DNA of 64,000 nt. Source: Salinicola aestuarinus. GTDB lineage: Bacteria > Pseudomonadota > Gammaproteobacteria > Pseudomonadales > Halomonadaceae. The notes beneath the pieces are model-generated. The model was given only the letters and a program-made list of their open reading frames with translations, ran no database searches and was not told where the DNA came from. Both the position numbers and the translations under genes were made by a program. Shown here in pieces: positions 17,189 through 25,862 of the stretch; position 1 is the stretch's first letter; each line of letters starts with the position of its first letter. The stretch covers positions 379,940 to 443,939 of the forward strand of contig NZ_PZJP01000001.1 of assembly GCF_003206645.1 (NCBI RefSeq), given 5' to 3'.

Positions 17189-17623
17189 ATGGAACGTCAA
17201 CCCATCGTCAAACTGGCCGAACTCAGTTCCAGGAGCCGTGCGCGGCTGAACGAACTGGCTCAGCGAGAAGGCATCTCGCTACCGCGGTTTCAGCGTCTGG
17301 TGCTGTCGATCGTGCAACGCTTTCCCGATCAGCATCAGCAGGTGATCCTGCACCGCGACGGCTGGGACAAGGGCCAGGTGGCGCGGGCGTTTCGCGAGCT
17401 CGAGCAGCAGGGCCTGATCCGCCGTTGCGGCAGTTCGACGACCAAGCGCATCACGCAGGTGGCACTGACACCGGAGGGAGAAGCCCTCGCCGAGCGACTG
17501 GCGGCGATCCGTACCGAACTGGCGGCAACGTTGCTGGCCGGCTGGACGCCAGAGGAGGTCGCGCGATTCGACGACCTGCTCGACCGCGCCCTAGACAACA
17601 TGACCGAGCCCTCGACTGTCTAG
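17189..17623 (+). CDS. MarR-family transcriptional regulator
   Basis: 144 residues, the typical MarR size. The winged helix-turn-helix is recognisable: DGWDKGQVARAFRELEQQGLIRR (recognition helix) and TKRITQVALTPEGEALAERL (wing and following helix). It lies directly upstream of an MFS/HlyD efflux pair, with a perfect palindrome between them; the classic arrangement is ligand-relieved repression of the pump, as for EmrR/emrAB. ATG at 17189 with GAGGGC upstream. Confidence 0.9.
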   Translation: MERQPIVKLAELSSRSRARLNELAQREGISLPRFQRLVLSIVQRFPDQHQQVILHRDGWDKGQVARAFRELEQQGLIRRCGSSTTKRITQVALTPEGEALAERLAAIRTELAATLLAGWTPEEVARFDDLLDRALDNMTEPSTV

Positions 17624-17701
17624 ACGGCGCCCTCGACGGCCACGGCGGCCCCTGACTGCCTAGGCAAATGGCATGGACGCAGAGGCGTTAATTCTCGGCC
17701 T

Positions 17702-17720
17702 AAGTTGACAAAGTCAACTT
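17702..17720. promoter_or_regulatory. Palindromic operator overlapping the efflux promoter
   Basis: Perfect dyad AAGTTGAC-AAA-GTCAACTT. A consensus -35 hexamer TTGACA (17705-17710) is embedded in it; a weak -10 (TAGTTT) follows 17 bp later at 17728-17733. Position and symmetry suggest binding of the MarR-type regulator encoded upstream, blocking transcription of the MFS/HlyD genes. Confidence 0.75.
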
Positions 17721-17774
17721 GGACCGATAGTTTGCGTGCACTCCTGTTAACTCCTCTCCGCGTCCAGAATCTCC

Positions 17775-19319
17775 ATGTCCCTACGTCTCATCGTTGGCCT
17801 GCTCGGTATGCTGCTGGCCTGTATCGCCGCCGATATCAACCAAAAGGCGACCTCGCTGGCCCTGGCCGACATTCGGGGGGCCTTCGGCTTCAGCGCCGAC
17901 CAGGGAAGCTGGCTGACCACGCTGTATGCCGCCGGCGTCGCCATGGGCATGCTGGTCGCCCCGTGGCTCGCGATGACCTACTCAATGCGGCGGTTCGCCA
18001 CCGGCGCGGTACTCTCGCTGGGCGCGCTGGGCATCGTCTTCACGGCTATCGACTCCCGCGAGCTGATGCTGGCGCTGCGCTGGCTGCAGGGGCTGACCAA
18101 CGGCTTTCTGATTCCGCTGCTGATGGCCATGGCGCTGCGCTTCCTGACCCCGCCGATCAAGCTCTTCGGTCTGGCGGCCTACGGGTTGACCGCCACTTTC
18201 GCTCCCAACATCGCAAGCCCGGTGGTGATCTGGGCAGACCAGGGGCTGGGCATCGACTTCGTCTTCTGGGCCGTGGTGCCACTGTGCCTGCTGTCGGCGG
18301 CAATGCTGCTCTATGGAGTGCCGCAGGACCCGCGACCGCCCGGTCGCTGGCGCCAGTTCGACTGGCTGGGCTGGGCGCTCGGCTGGGGCCTTTGCGTCAG
18401 CGTGGTGATCCTGTTCACGCAGGGAGAGCGGCTGGACTGGTTCGCCGCTCCTCTCGTCCGCTGGCTGGCGCTGGCCGTGGCGACGCTGGCGCCGCTTTTC
18501 GTCATCCGCAGCTGCGTGGCCCCGGTGCCACTCATCCGCCCGCAGCTCCTGACGCGGATCAACTTCGGCTTTGCCGTCTTCATGCTGGTGGGCGTGATCG
18601 CGCTGGGGGCCTCGGCGGTATCACTGCCGAGCGAGTTCTTGAGCCAAGTACAGGGCTATCGGCCGCTGCAGAGCCTGCCGGTCATGCTGTCGCTGGCACT
18701 GCCGTCACTGCTGATGCTGCCGCTGACGGCGTTCGTGCTCAACTTCGAGCGTGTCGACGCCCGCTGGATCATGGCGCTGGGGCTGATTCTGATGGCGGCC
18801 GCCAGCTGGCATAACAGCCATGTGACGCTGGCGTGGGCACGCGACCAGTTGTATCTCTCGCAGGTGATGGCCTCCACCGGGATGTCGATGGTCGTGGTGA
18901 GCCTTTTGATGACCGGCACGGCGGTCGTCGATCCCCAAGAAGGCCCCTTCGCCTCCGCCACGATCAACACCGCCCGGGCGCTTGCCGGCCCCATCGCCAG
19001 CGGTGTGATCGGCCATGCCCTGGCGGTCGCGGTCGATGGCCACCAGCACACCCTGCTTGATCGCCTCGGCGGCGTGCGCTTTTCGCTGACCCAGTCGATG
19101 TCGCTCGGCGGCCACGACGGCGCGGCACTGGCGTGGCCGAACGCCGCCGACGGCGAGGCCTTTCACGCCCTCTACCAGCAGCTGACGCTGCAGGCGCAGG
19201 TGCTGGCATTCGCCGATCTGTGGCGCGCCCTGGCCGTGGTCGCCCTGCTGCTGCTGCCGGTCTGTCTGCTGCCCAACCGGACGTTCGCACCACGCTTCAA
19301 GCGCCCCAAACCGCTATGA
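17775..19319 (+). CDS. DHA2-type (EmrB/QacA-like) 14-TM MFS drug transporter
   Basis: 514 residues, matching the 14-helix DHA2 family of proton-coupled drug exporters. The early DIRGAFGFSADQGSWLTTLY block with the following GxxxAPWLAMTYSMRRF loop (motif A region) and FVFWAVVPLCL (motif C-like) are typical. It is followed by a membrane fusion protein gene, so it probably works as a tripartite pump with an outer-membrane channel encoded elsewhere. Controlled by the adjacent MarR protein and operator by inference. Substrate unknown. Confidence 0.9.
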   Translation: MSLRLIVGLLGMLLACIAADINQKATSLALADIRGAFGFSADQGSWLTTLYAAGVAMGMLVAPWLAMTYSMRRFATGAVLSLGALGIVFTAIDSRELMLALRWLQGLTNGFLIPLLMAMALRFLTPPIKLFGLAAYGLTATFAPNIASPVVIWADQGLGIDFVFWAVVPLCLLSAAMLLYGVPQDPRPPGRWRQFDWLGWALGWGLCVSVVILFTQGERLDWFAAPLVRWLALAVATLAPLFVIRSCVAPVPLIRPQLLTRINFGFAVFMLVGVIALGASAVSLPSEFLSQVQGYRPLQSLPVMLSLALPSLLMLPLTAFVLNFERVDARWIMALGLILMAAASWHNSHVTLAWARDQLYLSQVMASTGMSMVVVSLLMTGTAVVDPQEGPFASATINTARALAGPIASGVIGHALAVAVDGHQHTLLDRLGGVRFSLTQSMSLGGHDGAALAWPNAADGEAFHALYQQLTLQAQVLAFADLWRALAVVALLLLPVCLLPNRTFAPRFKRPKPL

Positions 19320-19394
19320 GTCGTCGCCAATCTCATTGGCCCCTCACCCCTCTCAATGACCCATCATCCATTCCCCTGAAACCTCGAGAGCGCC

Positions 19395-20459
19395 ATGACG
19401 CAGTCTGCCGATAACGCCCAGCCCCGGCGGCGAAAGCCGCTGATCCTCGCCCTATGCATCGTCGTAATCGCCGTTGTCGCCGCCGCCGTTCTGGCAGGGC
19501 AGACGTTGACGCCCGACGACGACGCGTGGACCAACGATGCCCATCTCGACGCCGATTACGTCGTGATCTCACCGCGAGTGAATGGCAATCTGGTTGCCGT
19601 ACACGTCGACGACCACGACCGCGTGGCGCGCGGCGACGCGTTGCTGGAGATCGACCCGCGCGACTATCGCGCTGCCGTCGATGAAGCCGAGGCGCAGGTG
19701 GCCGCCGCCCGGGCAAATCTGGCCGAAGTCGAGGCCGAGCTCGCCCAGCAGCCGGCGAAGATTCGCAATGCCGAGGCAACGGTGAGCCAGGACAACGCCA
19801 ATGCCGACTACGCCCGCGCCGATGCCGAGCGCTATCGCCGCCTGCGCAACAACAACAACGTCTCGGCCCAGGACGCTCAGAAGGCGGATGCCAATGCCCG
19901 GGCCCTCGACGCCCGGCGCGAGGCGGACCAGGCGAATCTGGAGAGTGTGCGTCAGCAGCGGAAGATCCTGGAGGCGCAGAAGGAGAGTGCCGAGGCAGCG
20001 CTGGCGAGCGCACGGGCGCAGCAGGAGAAGGCGCGACTGTCGCTCTCCTATACGCAGATCGACGCCCCGGTCGATGGCGTCGTCGCCGAGCAGTCCGCCC
20101 GCGTCGGCGCCTGGGTCGATGCCGGTAGCGCCCAGCTCGCCATCGTGCCGGTGCACGGCATCTACATCACCGCCCACTATCGCGAAGTCGATATCACCCA
20201 TATCGAGCCCGGCCAGCCGGTGGATATCACGGTCGACGCCTATCCCGATCTCGACCTGCACGGCCACGTGAAGAGCCTGTCACCGGCCACCGGCGTCACC
20301 TTCTCGCCAGTCTCCAGTAACGAGACCTCAGGCAACTTCACCAAGATCCTCCAGCGCCTGCCGGTGCGCATCGCCCTCGACCCGGACCAGCCGGGCCTCG
20401 ATCGCCTGCGGGTCGGGCTGTCGGTGGAGACGACGATTCATACCAACGCGCCCGATTGA
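19395..20459 (+). CDS. HlyD/EmrA-type membrane fusion protein
   Basis: 354 residues. One N-terminal membrane anchor (LILALCIVVIAVVAAAVLAG), then barrel-sandwich half VVISPRVNGNLVAVHVDDHDRVARGDALLEIDPRDY, a long alpha-hairpin (about residues 95-215, Ala/Glu/Gln-rich coiled coil), and the second half LSYTQIDAPVDGVVAEQSARVGAWVDAG. This is the EmrA layout linking the inner-membrane MFS exporter to an outer-membrane TolC-type channel. Starts about 75 bp after the MFS gene; ends just before an intrinsic terminator. Confidence 0.93.
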   Translation: MTQSADNAQPRRRKPLILALCIVVIAVVAAAVLAGQTLTPDDDAWTNDAHLDADYVVISPRVNGNLVAVHVDDHDRVARGDALLEIDPRDYRAAVDEAEAQVAAARANLAEVEAELAQQPAKIRNAEATVSQDNANADYARADAERYRRLRNNNNVSAQDAQKADANARALDARREADQANLESVRQQRKILEAQKESAEAALASARAQQEKARLSLSYTQIDAPVDGVVAEQSARVGAWVDAGSAQLAIVPVHGIYITAHYREVDITHIEPGQPVDITVDAYPDLDLHGHVKSLSPATGVTFSPVSSNETSGNFTKILQRLPVRIALDPDQPGLDRLRVGLSVETTIHTNAPD

Positions 20460-20487
20460 GCAGACACGCGAGCTTCGCGTCTTCATC

Positions 20488-20515
20488 AAAAAGCCCGGCT
20501 GATGCCGGGCTTTTC
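20488..20515 (+). terminator. Intrinsic terminator of the efflux operon
   Basis: 11-bp perfect stem AAAAGCCCGGC / GCCGGGCTTTT with a TGAT loop, followed by the T-run that is part of the stem. It can also serve the opposite strand. Confidence 0.88.
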
Positions 20516-20575
20516 AGTGGTTGGGGAGGGCGCGGCGCCAGGCCGGAAACCACGCCGCAACGCGCGGGCCGGCCT

Positions 20576-20932
20576 CTAGTGACCCGAGTGGCCTGAGTGA
20601 CCGGCGGCGCGTTCGCAGTTGGCGGTGTAGGCGCTGGCGTCGACGTCCAGCGTCAGGCGGTCGTTGACGGTGTCGTAGAAAAACGGGGCGTGGTCCGTGT
20701 CGGACCCGGCAAGCTGGTACTGCCCACAGACACCGTAGTCGTACTGCACTTTCTGCAGTTGAGACAGTTCCACGGACGACGAGGTGTCGAGTTCGCTCGC
20801 GATCGCCTGCTGGATCTCTTGATCGACCTGGCTGGGCGAGAGCACCTGTTTGCCGAAGATGACCGCCCCAACGATCACCATGGCGGCGAGCGGAAGGACG
20901 ACCTGCAGTAGGAAGGGGCGAGATTTGATCAT
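20576..20932 (-). CDS. Small membrane-anchored protein with His-rich tail, unknown
   Basis: 118 residues. One N-terminal hydrophobic segment (LLQVVLPLAAMVIVGAVIFG) anchors a polar domain, which contains two Cys (VCGQY, ANCERA) and ends GHSGHSGH, a possible metal-binding tail. It is the last gene of a run with a PepSY protein and a DUF2946 protein, suggesting a metal-related role. ATG at 20932 is preceded by AAGGA; a longer frame to 20962 is possible. No family recognised. Confidence 0.55.
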   Translation of the reverse strand: MIKSRPFLLQVVLPLAAMVIVGAVIFGKQVLSPSQVDQEIQQAIASELDTSSSVELSQLQKVQYDYGVCGQYQLAGSDTDHAPFFYDTVNDRLTLDVDASAYTANCERAAGHSGHSGH

Positions 20933-21024
20933 GGAATCAGTGTTCCTTGGCTGTGAAGTCATTCAAGAACGTCACGACGCGAGAGCGGCGCCGAGGCATC
21001 GACGACGCCTCGACGCCTGCACAA

Positions 21025-22386
21025 TCACGACGTCGCCGCGGTCTGCCGCGCGCGCTCACCGCGCCGGCGGACGACAGCGTCGATCAGCGCCATGACGATC
21101 ATCGAGGCGCCGGTGAGCGGGAAGATCACCCCGCCGATCGCCAGCAGTGCGAGCACGCCGCGCAGCCGCCGCGGGTCGGACGGTGCCGGCGGCACGCCCA
21201 TCCGGCCGCTGGGTCGACGCTTCCACCACATCACACCGCCGCTGGCGCAGAGCAGCACGATCCCGGCGCAGGCGAGCGCGAGGACGAGCTGGTTGGCCAG
21301 CCCATACTGCTGTCCCATGTGGGTATTGATGCCCCACTCCAGCGTTTTGCCCATCGGGCCGTAGTCGGCGTAGTTCATGTCCAGCAGCGGCTCGCCACTG
21401 TACTGGTCAAGATGCACCACTCGCTGTTGTGACAGGTCGTCGGGATAGATCGACCCGGTATACACGCCGGTGGCGCGACTCGGCAGGCTGATGGCGTAGC
21501 CCGGCGCCAGACCGAGATCGTCGAAGGTCTCGACGGCGCGATCCAGCCCGATCGGCCCGGCGGCGGACGGCTCGGAGGTCGGGATCTGCGCCTGCTCCAT
21601 CGACCAGGTCGTGGTGGTCTCGCGCTGAACCAGGCGCTCTTCGGAGACCGGCACGTTGACGCGCACCCCGTCCGGATAGCCGAAGTTGTTGCCGTTGGCC
21701 CACTCGTTGACCTGCGAGCCCCACAGCGTCGACCAGGGCATCCCGGTGACGGCGAGAAAGAGGATGAAGCCACCGACGAAGATTCCCGTCACGGCGTGCA
21801 AATCACGCCAGAAAAGCCGCTTCGCCGGCCGCGAGCGCACCGTGACGACACCGCCCCGCTGCCTTTGGGAACCGGCGCCCCTTGGCCACCAGAGATAGAT
21901 CCCCGTCAGCACGAGCAGAATCGCCCAGCCGCCGACGATCTCGATGATCAGGCTCGCAGTCTCGCCGAAGTAGCTGAGGCTGTGGATGTACCGAATGGTC
22001 CACATGATGCTGCCGCGATAGGGGGTCGACCCGGTCACCTCGCCGCTATAGGGGTCGACGTAGACCGCCTGCTTGCCATTGGCGGTGGTGATATCGACTT
22101 CCGCCGCCCGGTTGTCGGCCGGCGGCGGCACGTAGCGGAAAGCATCGCCGGCGTACGCCGCCAGCGCGGCATCGACCTGGCGCTCGGGCGTGACGGTCGG
22201 CGTCGCCTGCGCCTCGACCATCACGGTGTCGTTATAGAGCCACTGGTTGATTTCGTCCTTGAACAGATAGAGCCCGCCGGTCACGGCGAGCGACAGCAGA
22301 AACGGAATGACGAACAGGCCGGCGTAGAAGTGCCAGCGCCAGACCGCACGATAGAGATCGCCGGCGTTGGATGGTGAACGAGCCAT
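21025..22386 (-). CDS. PepSY-associated transmembrane protein
   Basis: 453 residues. Four transmembrane helices in the order usual for PepSY_TM proteins: WRWHFYAGLFVIPFLLSLAVTGGLYLF near the start, one near ETASLIIEIVGGWAILLVLTGIYLWWPR, one at FWRDLHAVTGIFVGGFILFLAVTG, and one near the end, with conserved His residues in the first and third. PepSY repeats lie in the periplasmic parts (VDPYSGEVTG and VHLDQYSGEPLLDM). Such proteins often accompany siderophore receptors and may act in iron reduction or release. ATG at 22386 has GAGGG upstream. Confidence 0.88.
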   Translation of the reverse strand: MARSPSNAGDLYRAVWRWHFYAGLFVIPFLLSLAVTGGLYLFKDEINQWLYNDTVMVEAQATPTVTPERQVDAALAAYAGDAFRYVPPPADNRAAEVDITTANGKQAVYVDPYSGEVTGSTPYRGSIMWTIRYIHSLSYFGETASLIIEIVGGWAILLVLTGIYLWWPRGAGSQRQRGGVVTVRSRPAKRLFWRDLHAVTGIFVGGFILFLAVTGMPWSTLWGSQVNEWANGNNFGYPDGVRVNVPVSEERLVQRETTTTWSMEQAQIPTSEPSAAGPIGLDRAVETFDDLGLAPGYAISLPSRATGVYTGSIYPDDLSQQRVVHLDQYSGEPLLDMNYADYGPMGKTLEWGINTHMGQQYGLANQLVLALACAGIVLLCASGGVMWWKRRPSGRMGVPPAPSDPRRLRGVLALLAIGGVIFPLTGASMIVMALIDAVVRRRGERARQTAATS

Positions 22387-22473
22387 GAACCCTCGCATCG
22401 AATCGTCGACTGCCCGTCCGGGCAGCGGTTAGGGAGATCCCCGCGGCGCGATGCGTCGCGGCGGATCTCGTCA

Positions 22474-22887
22474 TCACGAACGATCGAGGAAGCGTGGGGG
22501 CGCCCGAGTCAGGGCGTTGGGGAAGGTAGTGGCGACCGCGCGGGCGTCGCGCACGGGCGGGCAACCGGCGCGCGGTGGCGGCACGCCGCCGAGGTTCAGC
22601 CCCAGCTCCGCCTGCGCCACCGCCGGGCAGTGGCTGAACAGCGAGCAGTAGCCGCACTGGTCGTGCAGGCCGGGACCGTCGGCGTCCCCGGCGTCACTGG
22701 CCGTGTCAGCGGCGTGCGATGCCCCCATGACGTGGTGCATCGCATGCGCCTCGTGGGAGGCCGCGTCGCCGGAGGCGTTGATCGCCGCGCTGGTCTGACC
22801 GATGGGCGCGCCGAGCACCAGCAGCAACATGGCAGCGAGGCTGAGCCAGGCCGCGAATCGCGTGCTGTGGGGCGGGCGTGACGTCAT
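22474..22887 (-). CDS. DUF2946 family protein
   Basis: 137 residues: signal-like N-terminus (FAAWLSLAAMLLLVLGAPIG), a His/Met/Asp-rich middle (SHEAHAMHHVMGASH) and the family signature HDQCGYCSLFSHCP. DUF2946 proteins occur near copper and iron/TonB genes; the Cys and His residues suggest metal binding, which remains inference. It lies just upstream of the PepSY gene on the same strand, so the two are probably linked. Confidence 0.75.
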   Translation of the reverse strand: MTSRPPHSTRFAAWLSLAAMLLLVLGAPIGQTSAAINASGDAASHEAHAMHHVMGASHAADTASDAGDADGPGLHDQCGYCSLFSHCPAVAQAELGLNLGGVPPPRAGCPPVRDARAVATTFPNALTRAPPRFLDRS

Positions 22888-23067
22888 CGAATCAACCGTG
22901 GATCGCAGGGGTAGATGGCAGCAGCGGGTGCCGCGGTGAATGGCGGCGATGAAAAGCCGCGGTGAATCGCCGCGAGCGAGGCCATGCTAGCGCATTCGTC
23001 GATACGAACCACGGCTGTCAGCGCCATGCGACAAAGTGTCTCGGTGAGACGCGATCCGGACGGCGAC

Positions 23068-23526
23068 TCAGCCGGCGCTGTTGCCGGCGCCCTCGGGCAG
23101 GCTGTTGGTCGCTTTCAGGGCGTCGGCGACCTCCGGGGGCATGTAGTTCTCGTCGTGCTTGGCGAGCACCTGCTGCGCGGCGAAGTCGCCATCGTCGCCG
23201 AGCGTGCCGATCACCACCACGCCCTGCCCCTCGCGGAACAGATCCGGCAGGATGTCGTCGAAGCGCACGGGCACGTCCTGAGCGAAGTCGGTGACGACGA
23301 AGCTGACCGCCAGCGAGTCGGGGTCGCGCTGGACGCTGTCATCCTTGACCACCCCGCCGAGACGCATCGTGCGGTCGTGGGGCGCGTCGCCGGCGGCGAT
23401 CTGCGACGGCGTGAAGAACAGATCGATATTGGCGCGCAGGGCGTAGAGCGTCAGCCCCACGGCGATGGCGACCAGCGCCATCAGCCCGGCAATGATCGTC
23501 AGCCGCCGTTTGCGCTGGAGCCTCAT
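23068..23526 (-). CDS. ccmE: Cytochrome c maturation heme chaperone CcmE
   Basis: 152 residues. An N-terminal membrane anchor (LTIIAGLMALVAIAVGLTLYAL) is followed by the OB-fold heme chaperone domain. The covalent heme-binding His is H124 in LAKHDENYMPPEV, with Tyr128 as expected. CcmE accepts heme from CcmC on the periplasmic face and passes it to CcmF/H. It is the last gene of this ccm run and overlaps the ccmD stop by four bases. Length is normal. Confidence 0.96.
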   Translation of the reverse strand: MRLQRKRRLTIIAGLMALVAIAVGLTLYALRANIDLFFTPSQIAAGDAPHDRTMRLGGVVKDDSVQRDPDSLAVSFVVTDFAQDVPVRFDDILPDLFREGQGVVVIGTLGDDGDFAAQQVLAKHDENYMPPEVADALKATNSLPEGAGNSAG

Positions 23527-23738
23527 TCGCCCGCTCCTGGAGAGGCGACACTCGTCGGGCGCTCGCCGCCGCCCACCTGACGCTGCCGCCGACGGATCTG
23601 CGCGCGGGTGCGCTGGCGTTCGCTGCGGGCGAACAGCAGCGAGCCAACCAGCAGCAGCGCCGCCAGCCCCCAGGCCGGCCAGACGTAGGGCGCATAGCCG
23701 TGCATGGAGAAGAAGTCAGCCAGTGAATCAAAAGCCAT
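23523..23738 (-). CDS. ccmD: Cytochrome c maturation protein CcmD
   Basis: 71 residues with one membrane helix (YAPYVWPAWGLAALLLVGSLLFA) and an Arg-rich cytoplasmic tail, the usual CcmD layout; the tail is followed by a Gly/Pro-rich end. CcmD stabilises the CcmABC-CcmE complex. GGAG precedes the ATG at 23738. It lies between ccmI and ccmE rather than directly after ccmC. Confidence 0.88.
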   Translation of the reverse strand: MAFDSLADFFSMHGYAPYVWPAWGLAALLLVGSLLFARSERQRTRAQIRRRQRQVGGGERPTSVASPGAGE

Positions 23739-23819
23739 CGCGAAGACTCCAGTAAAAGAGCGCGTTGCGTAAGCGCCAGACAGCGCGCGCATTGCGTAAG
23801 AGAGAGCCAGGCGTGCGCA

Positions 23820-25037
23820 TCAGGGAGCCGGCACCACATGGTCGATGACCACGGTTGGCGAGGCGTCGTCGTCGAGGCTGACCGTATCCAACCGGCCGTA
23901 GAGATCGCCGGGCTGCGGCTTGGCCTGGCCGCTGGCAGAGACACGCACCAGCAGGTCGACGCGCGTCGCCTGGGAGAGCGTCGCCGCATCGGTCATGGCG
24001 CTGTCGTCGTTGATCGCCAGCGTCTGCGGCAGCGCCCCCAGCGTGGTACGGGTGACGGCCAGCGGTGCTCGGCCCCCATCGCTGTCGCGGGCGACCAGAA
24101 AGACGCTGGCGTCGCTCGGCAGCCGCCCGGCCAGCCGCGGGTCGAGCGTGACCTGCACGCGCAGCGCCGCCGCGGCCGGGGCTGCGTCCTGTCCCAGTCG
24201 CTGCTGGGCGGCGGCCACTGCCTGCTGCAGTGCCTCCACGGTCTTCGGCTCGTCGTAGCTCGCCAGCGCCTTGCGCCAGTAGCCGATCGCCTGCTCATAG
24301 CGGGCATGCTCGAAGGCCTCGACACCCAGCAGATTGTTGACCACCGGCTGGCCGGGCTCGCGGGCGAGGGTTTCGTCCACCAGCGCACGGACGTCGTCCG
24401 TCAGCGTGCGGTCGGCGGCGAAGAACTTCACCTGCGCCAGCTGTGCCAGCAGCGTCGGCTCGCGGCCCTCGAGGCGGATCAGCGCCTCGATCGCTTCCGC
24501 GGCCTTGGCGTAATCACCGCTGTCGCGATAGCGCGGAAACAGCTCGAGCCAGACGTCGGGGTTGTCGGGCTGGCGCTCGGCTTCGGCTTCCAGCGCCGCC
24601 TGCTGCGTTTCCGGCGGCAGATGCTCGAGCGACTGCACCAGCCGGTAGAGGGCGAGATCCTCCCGCGCGCCGAAATGATCGTAGAGCGCGCCGCCGGCCA
24701 CGATGACGCCGAGCGCCACCACCGGCAGCAGCCAGCGCCCCGCGTTGGGCGCTGCGAGCGCTCGGCCCCGCTTGGCCTCGGCGTCCTCGAGCAGCCGGCG
24801 CTCCAGCTCCAGCCGATCCTGCGCGAAGCGCTGCTGGTCGATCTCGCCGGCGGCAAGCTCCGCCTCCAGCGAACGCAGCCGCTGGCGATAGATCGCCACG
24901 TTCTCGGAGTTATGGGTGTCCTTCGACTCGAAGGCGAGCTGTGCCTCGCGCAGCGTCGCGGCCCGGCGCAGCGGCCAGGCGACGAGCGCCAGTGCCAGCA
25001 GGGTGAGCAGGCCAATGCCGATCCAGAGCGGTGTCAT
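23820..25037 (-). CDS. ccmI: Cytochrome c maturation protein CcmI (CycH-like TPR protein)
   Basis: 405 residues. Two membrane helices at the N-terminus (IGIGLLTLLALALVAWPL; GRWLLPVVALGVIVAGGALY) flank a coiled cytoplasmic loop with the LRSLEAELAAGEID motif of CcmI, followed by TPR repeats (NPDVWLELFPRYRDSGDYAKAAEA; PVVNNLLGVEAFEHARYEQAIGYWRKAL) and a C-terminal beta domain. CcmI binds apocytochrome c for heme attachment. It normally closes the ccm operon after ccmH; here it sits between ccmC and ccmD. GGAGG precedes the ATG at 25037. Confidence 0.92.
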   Translation of the reverse strand: MTPLWIGIGLLTLLALALVAWPLRRAATLREAQLAFESKDTHNSENVAIYRQRLRSLEAELAAGEIDQQRFAQDRLELERRLLEDAEAKRGRALAAPNAGRWLLPVVALGVIVAGGALYDHFGAREDLALYRLVQSLEHLPPETQQAALEAEAERQPDNPDVWLELFPRYRDSGDYAKAAEAIEALIRLEGREPTLLAQLAQVKFFAADRTLTDDVRALVDETLAREPGQPVVNNLLGVEAFEHARYEQAIGYWRKALASYDEPKTVEALQQAVAAAQQRLGQDAAPAAAALRVQVTLDPRLAGRLPSDASVFLVARDSDGGRAPLAVTRTTLGALPQTLAINDDSAMTDAATLSQATRVDLLVRVSASGQAKPQPGDLYGRLDTVSLDDDASPTVVIDHVVPAP

Positions 25038-25086
25038 GTCGCCTCCGGGGGGCACGGCGTGCGGTAGGCAGGTAGCGGTAGCGCCG

Positions 25087-25818
25087 TCACTTCACCGCCT
25101 CCTGCACCCAGCGGGTGCGCGATTCGCGCTTGAGGATCTCGCTGCGCAGGCGGTAGAGCGTCAGCGCGGTGAAGAAGCAGTAGAAGCCCAGCACCATGAG
25201 CAGCAGCGGCATCCACATGCTCTCCGGCATGGCGGGGCGCTCGGTGAGGGTGAAGGTCGCCGGCTGATGCAGGGTGTTCCACCACGACACCGAGTACTTG
25301 ATGATCGGAATGTTGACCACGCCGACCAGCGTCAGCACCGCGACCGCCTTGGCGCCCTGCTCGGGGCGGCTGAACGCGCCCCGCAGGGCGATGATGCCGA
25401 TGTAGATGAAGAGTTGGATCAGCATCGAGGTCAGCCGCGCATCCCAGGTCCACCAGGTGCCCCAGGTGGGAATCCCCCACACGGCGCCGCTGAACAGCCC
25501 CAGCAGCGTCATCGCCGCGCCGAAGGGCGCCATCACGCTGGCCGCCATGTCGGCGAGCTTGATCTTCCACACCAGAAACACCACCGAGGCGAAGGTCATG
25601 GCGAGAAAGACGCTTTGCGCCAGAATGGCCGCGGGCACGTGGACGTAGATGATCCGGTAGCTGTCGCCCATCTGATAGTCCGGCGGCGAGAACGCCAGCG
25701 ACCAGACCGCCCCCACCGCCAGCAGCGCGGCCGCGGCGATCCAGAATACCGGCTGCAGCCGCCCGCAGAGTTGATAGCACCACTTGGGCGAGCCCAGCTT
25801 GTGTATGAGTTTCCACAT
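25087..25818 (-). CDS. ccmC: Cytochrome c maturation heme-handling protein CcmC
   Basis: About 243 residues, six transmembrane helices. The tryptophan-rich WWD motif reads WGTWWTWDARLTS and is flanked by the axial His residues (YVHVPAA before it; WWNTLHQPA after it). CcmC presents heme to CcmE. Start chosen at 25818 (MWKLIHKLG) because it aligns with E. coli CcmC MWKTLHQL; an ATG ten codons upstream is possible. It begins about 45 bp after ccmB. Confidence 0.96.
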   Translation of the reverse strand: MWKLIHKLGSPKWCYQLCGRLQPVFWIAAAALLAVGAVWSLAFSPPDYQMGDSYRIIYVHVPAAILAQSVFLAMTFASVVFLVWKIKLADMAASVMAPFGAAMTLLGLFSGAVWGIPTWGTWWTWDARLTSMLIQLFIYIGIIALRGAFSRPEQGAKAVAVLTLVGVVNIPIIKYSVSWWNTLHQPATFTLTERPAMPESMWMPLLLMVLGFYCFFTALTLYRLRSEILKRESRTRWVQEAVK

Positions 25819-25862
25819 TCCGATCTGCTTACCTCTCAATGCATTCATTCCGCCGGAGCGGG

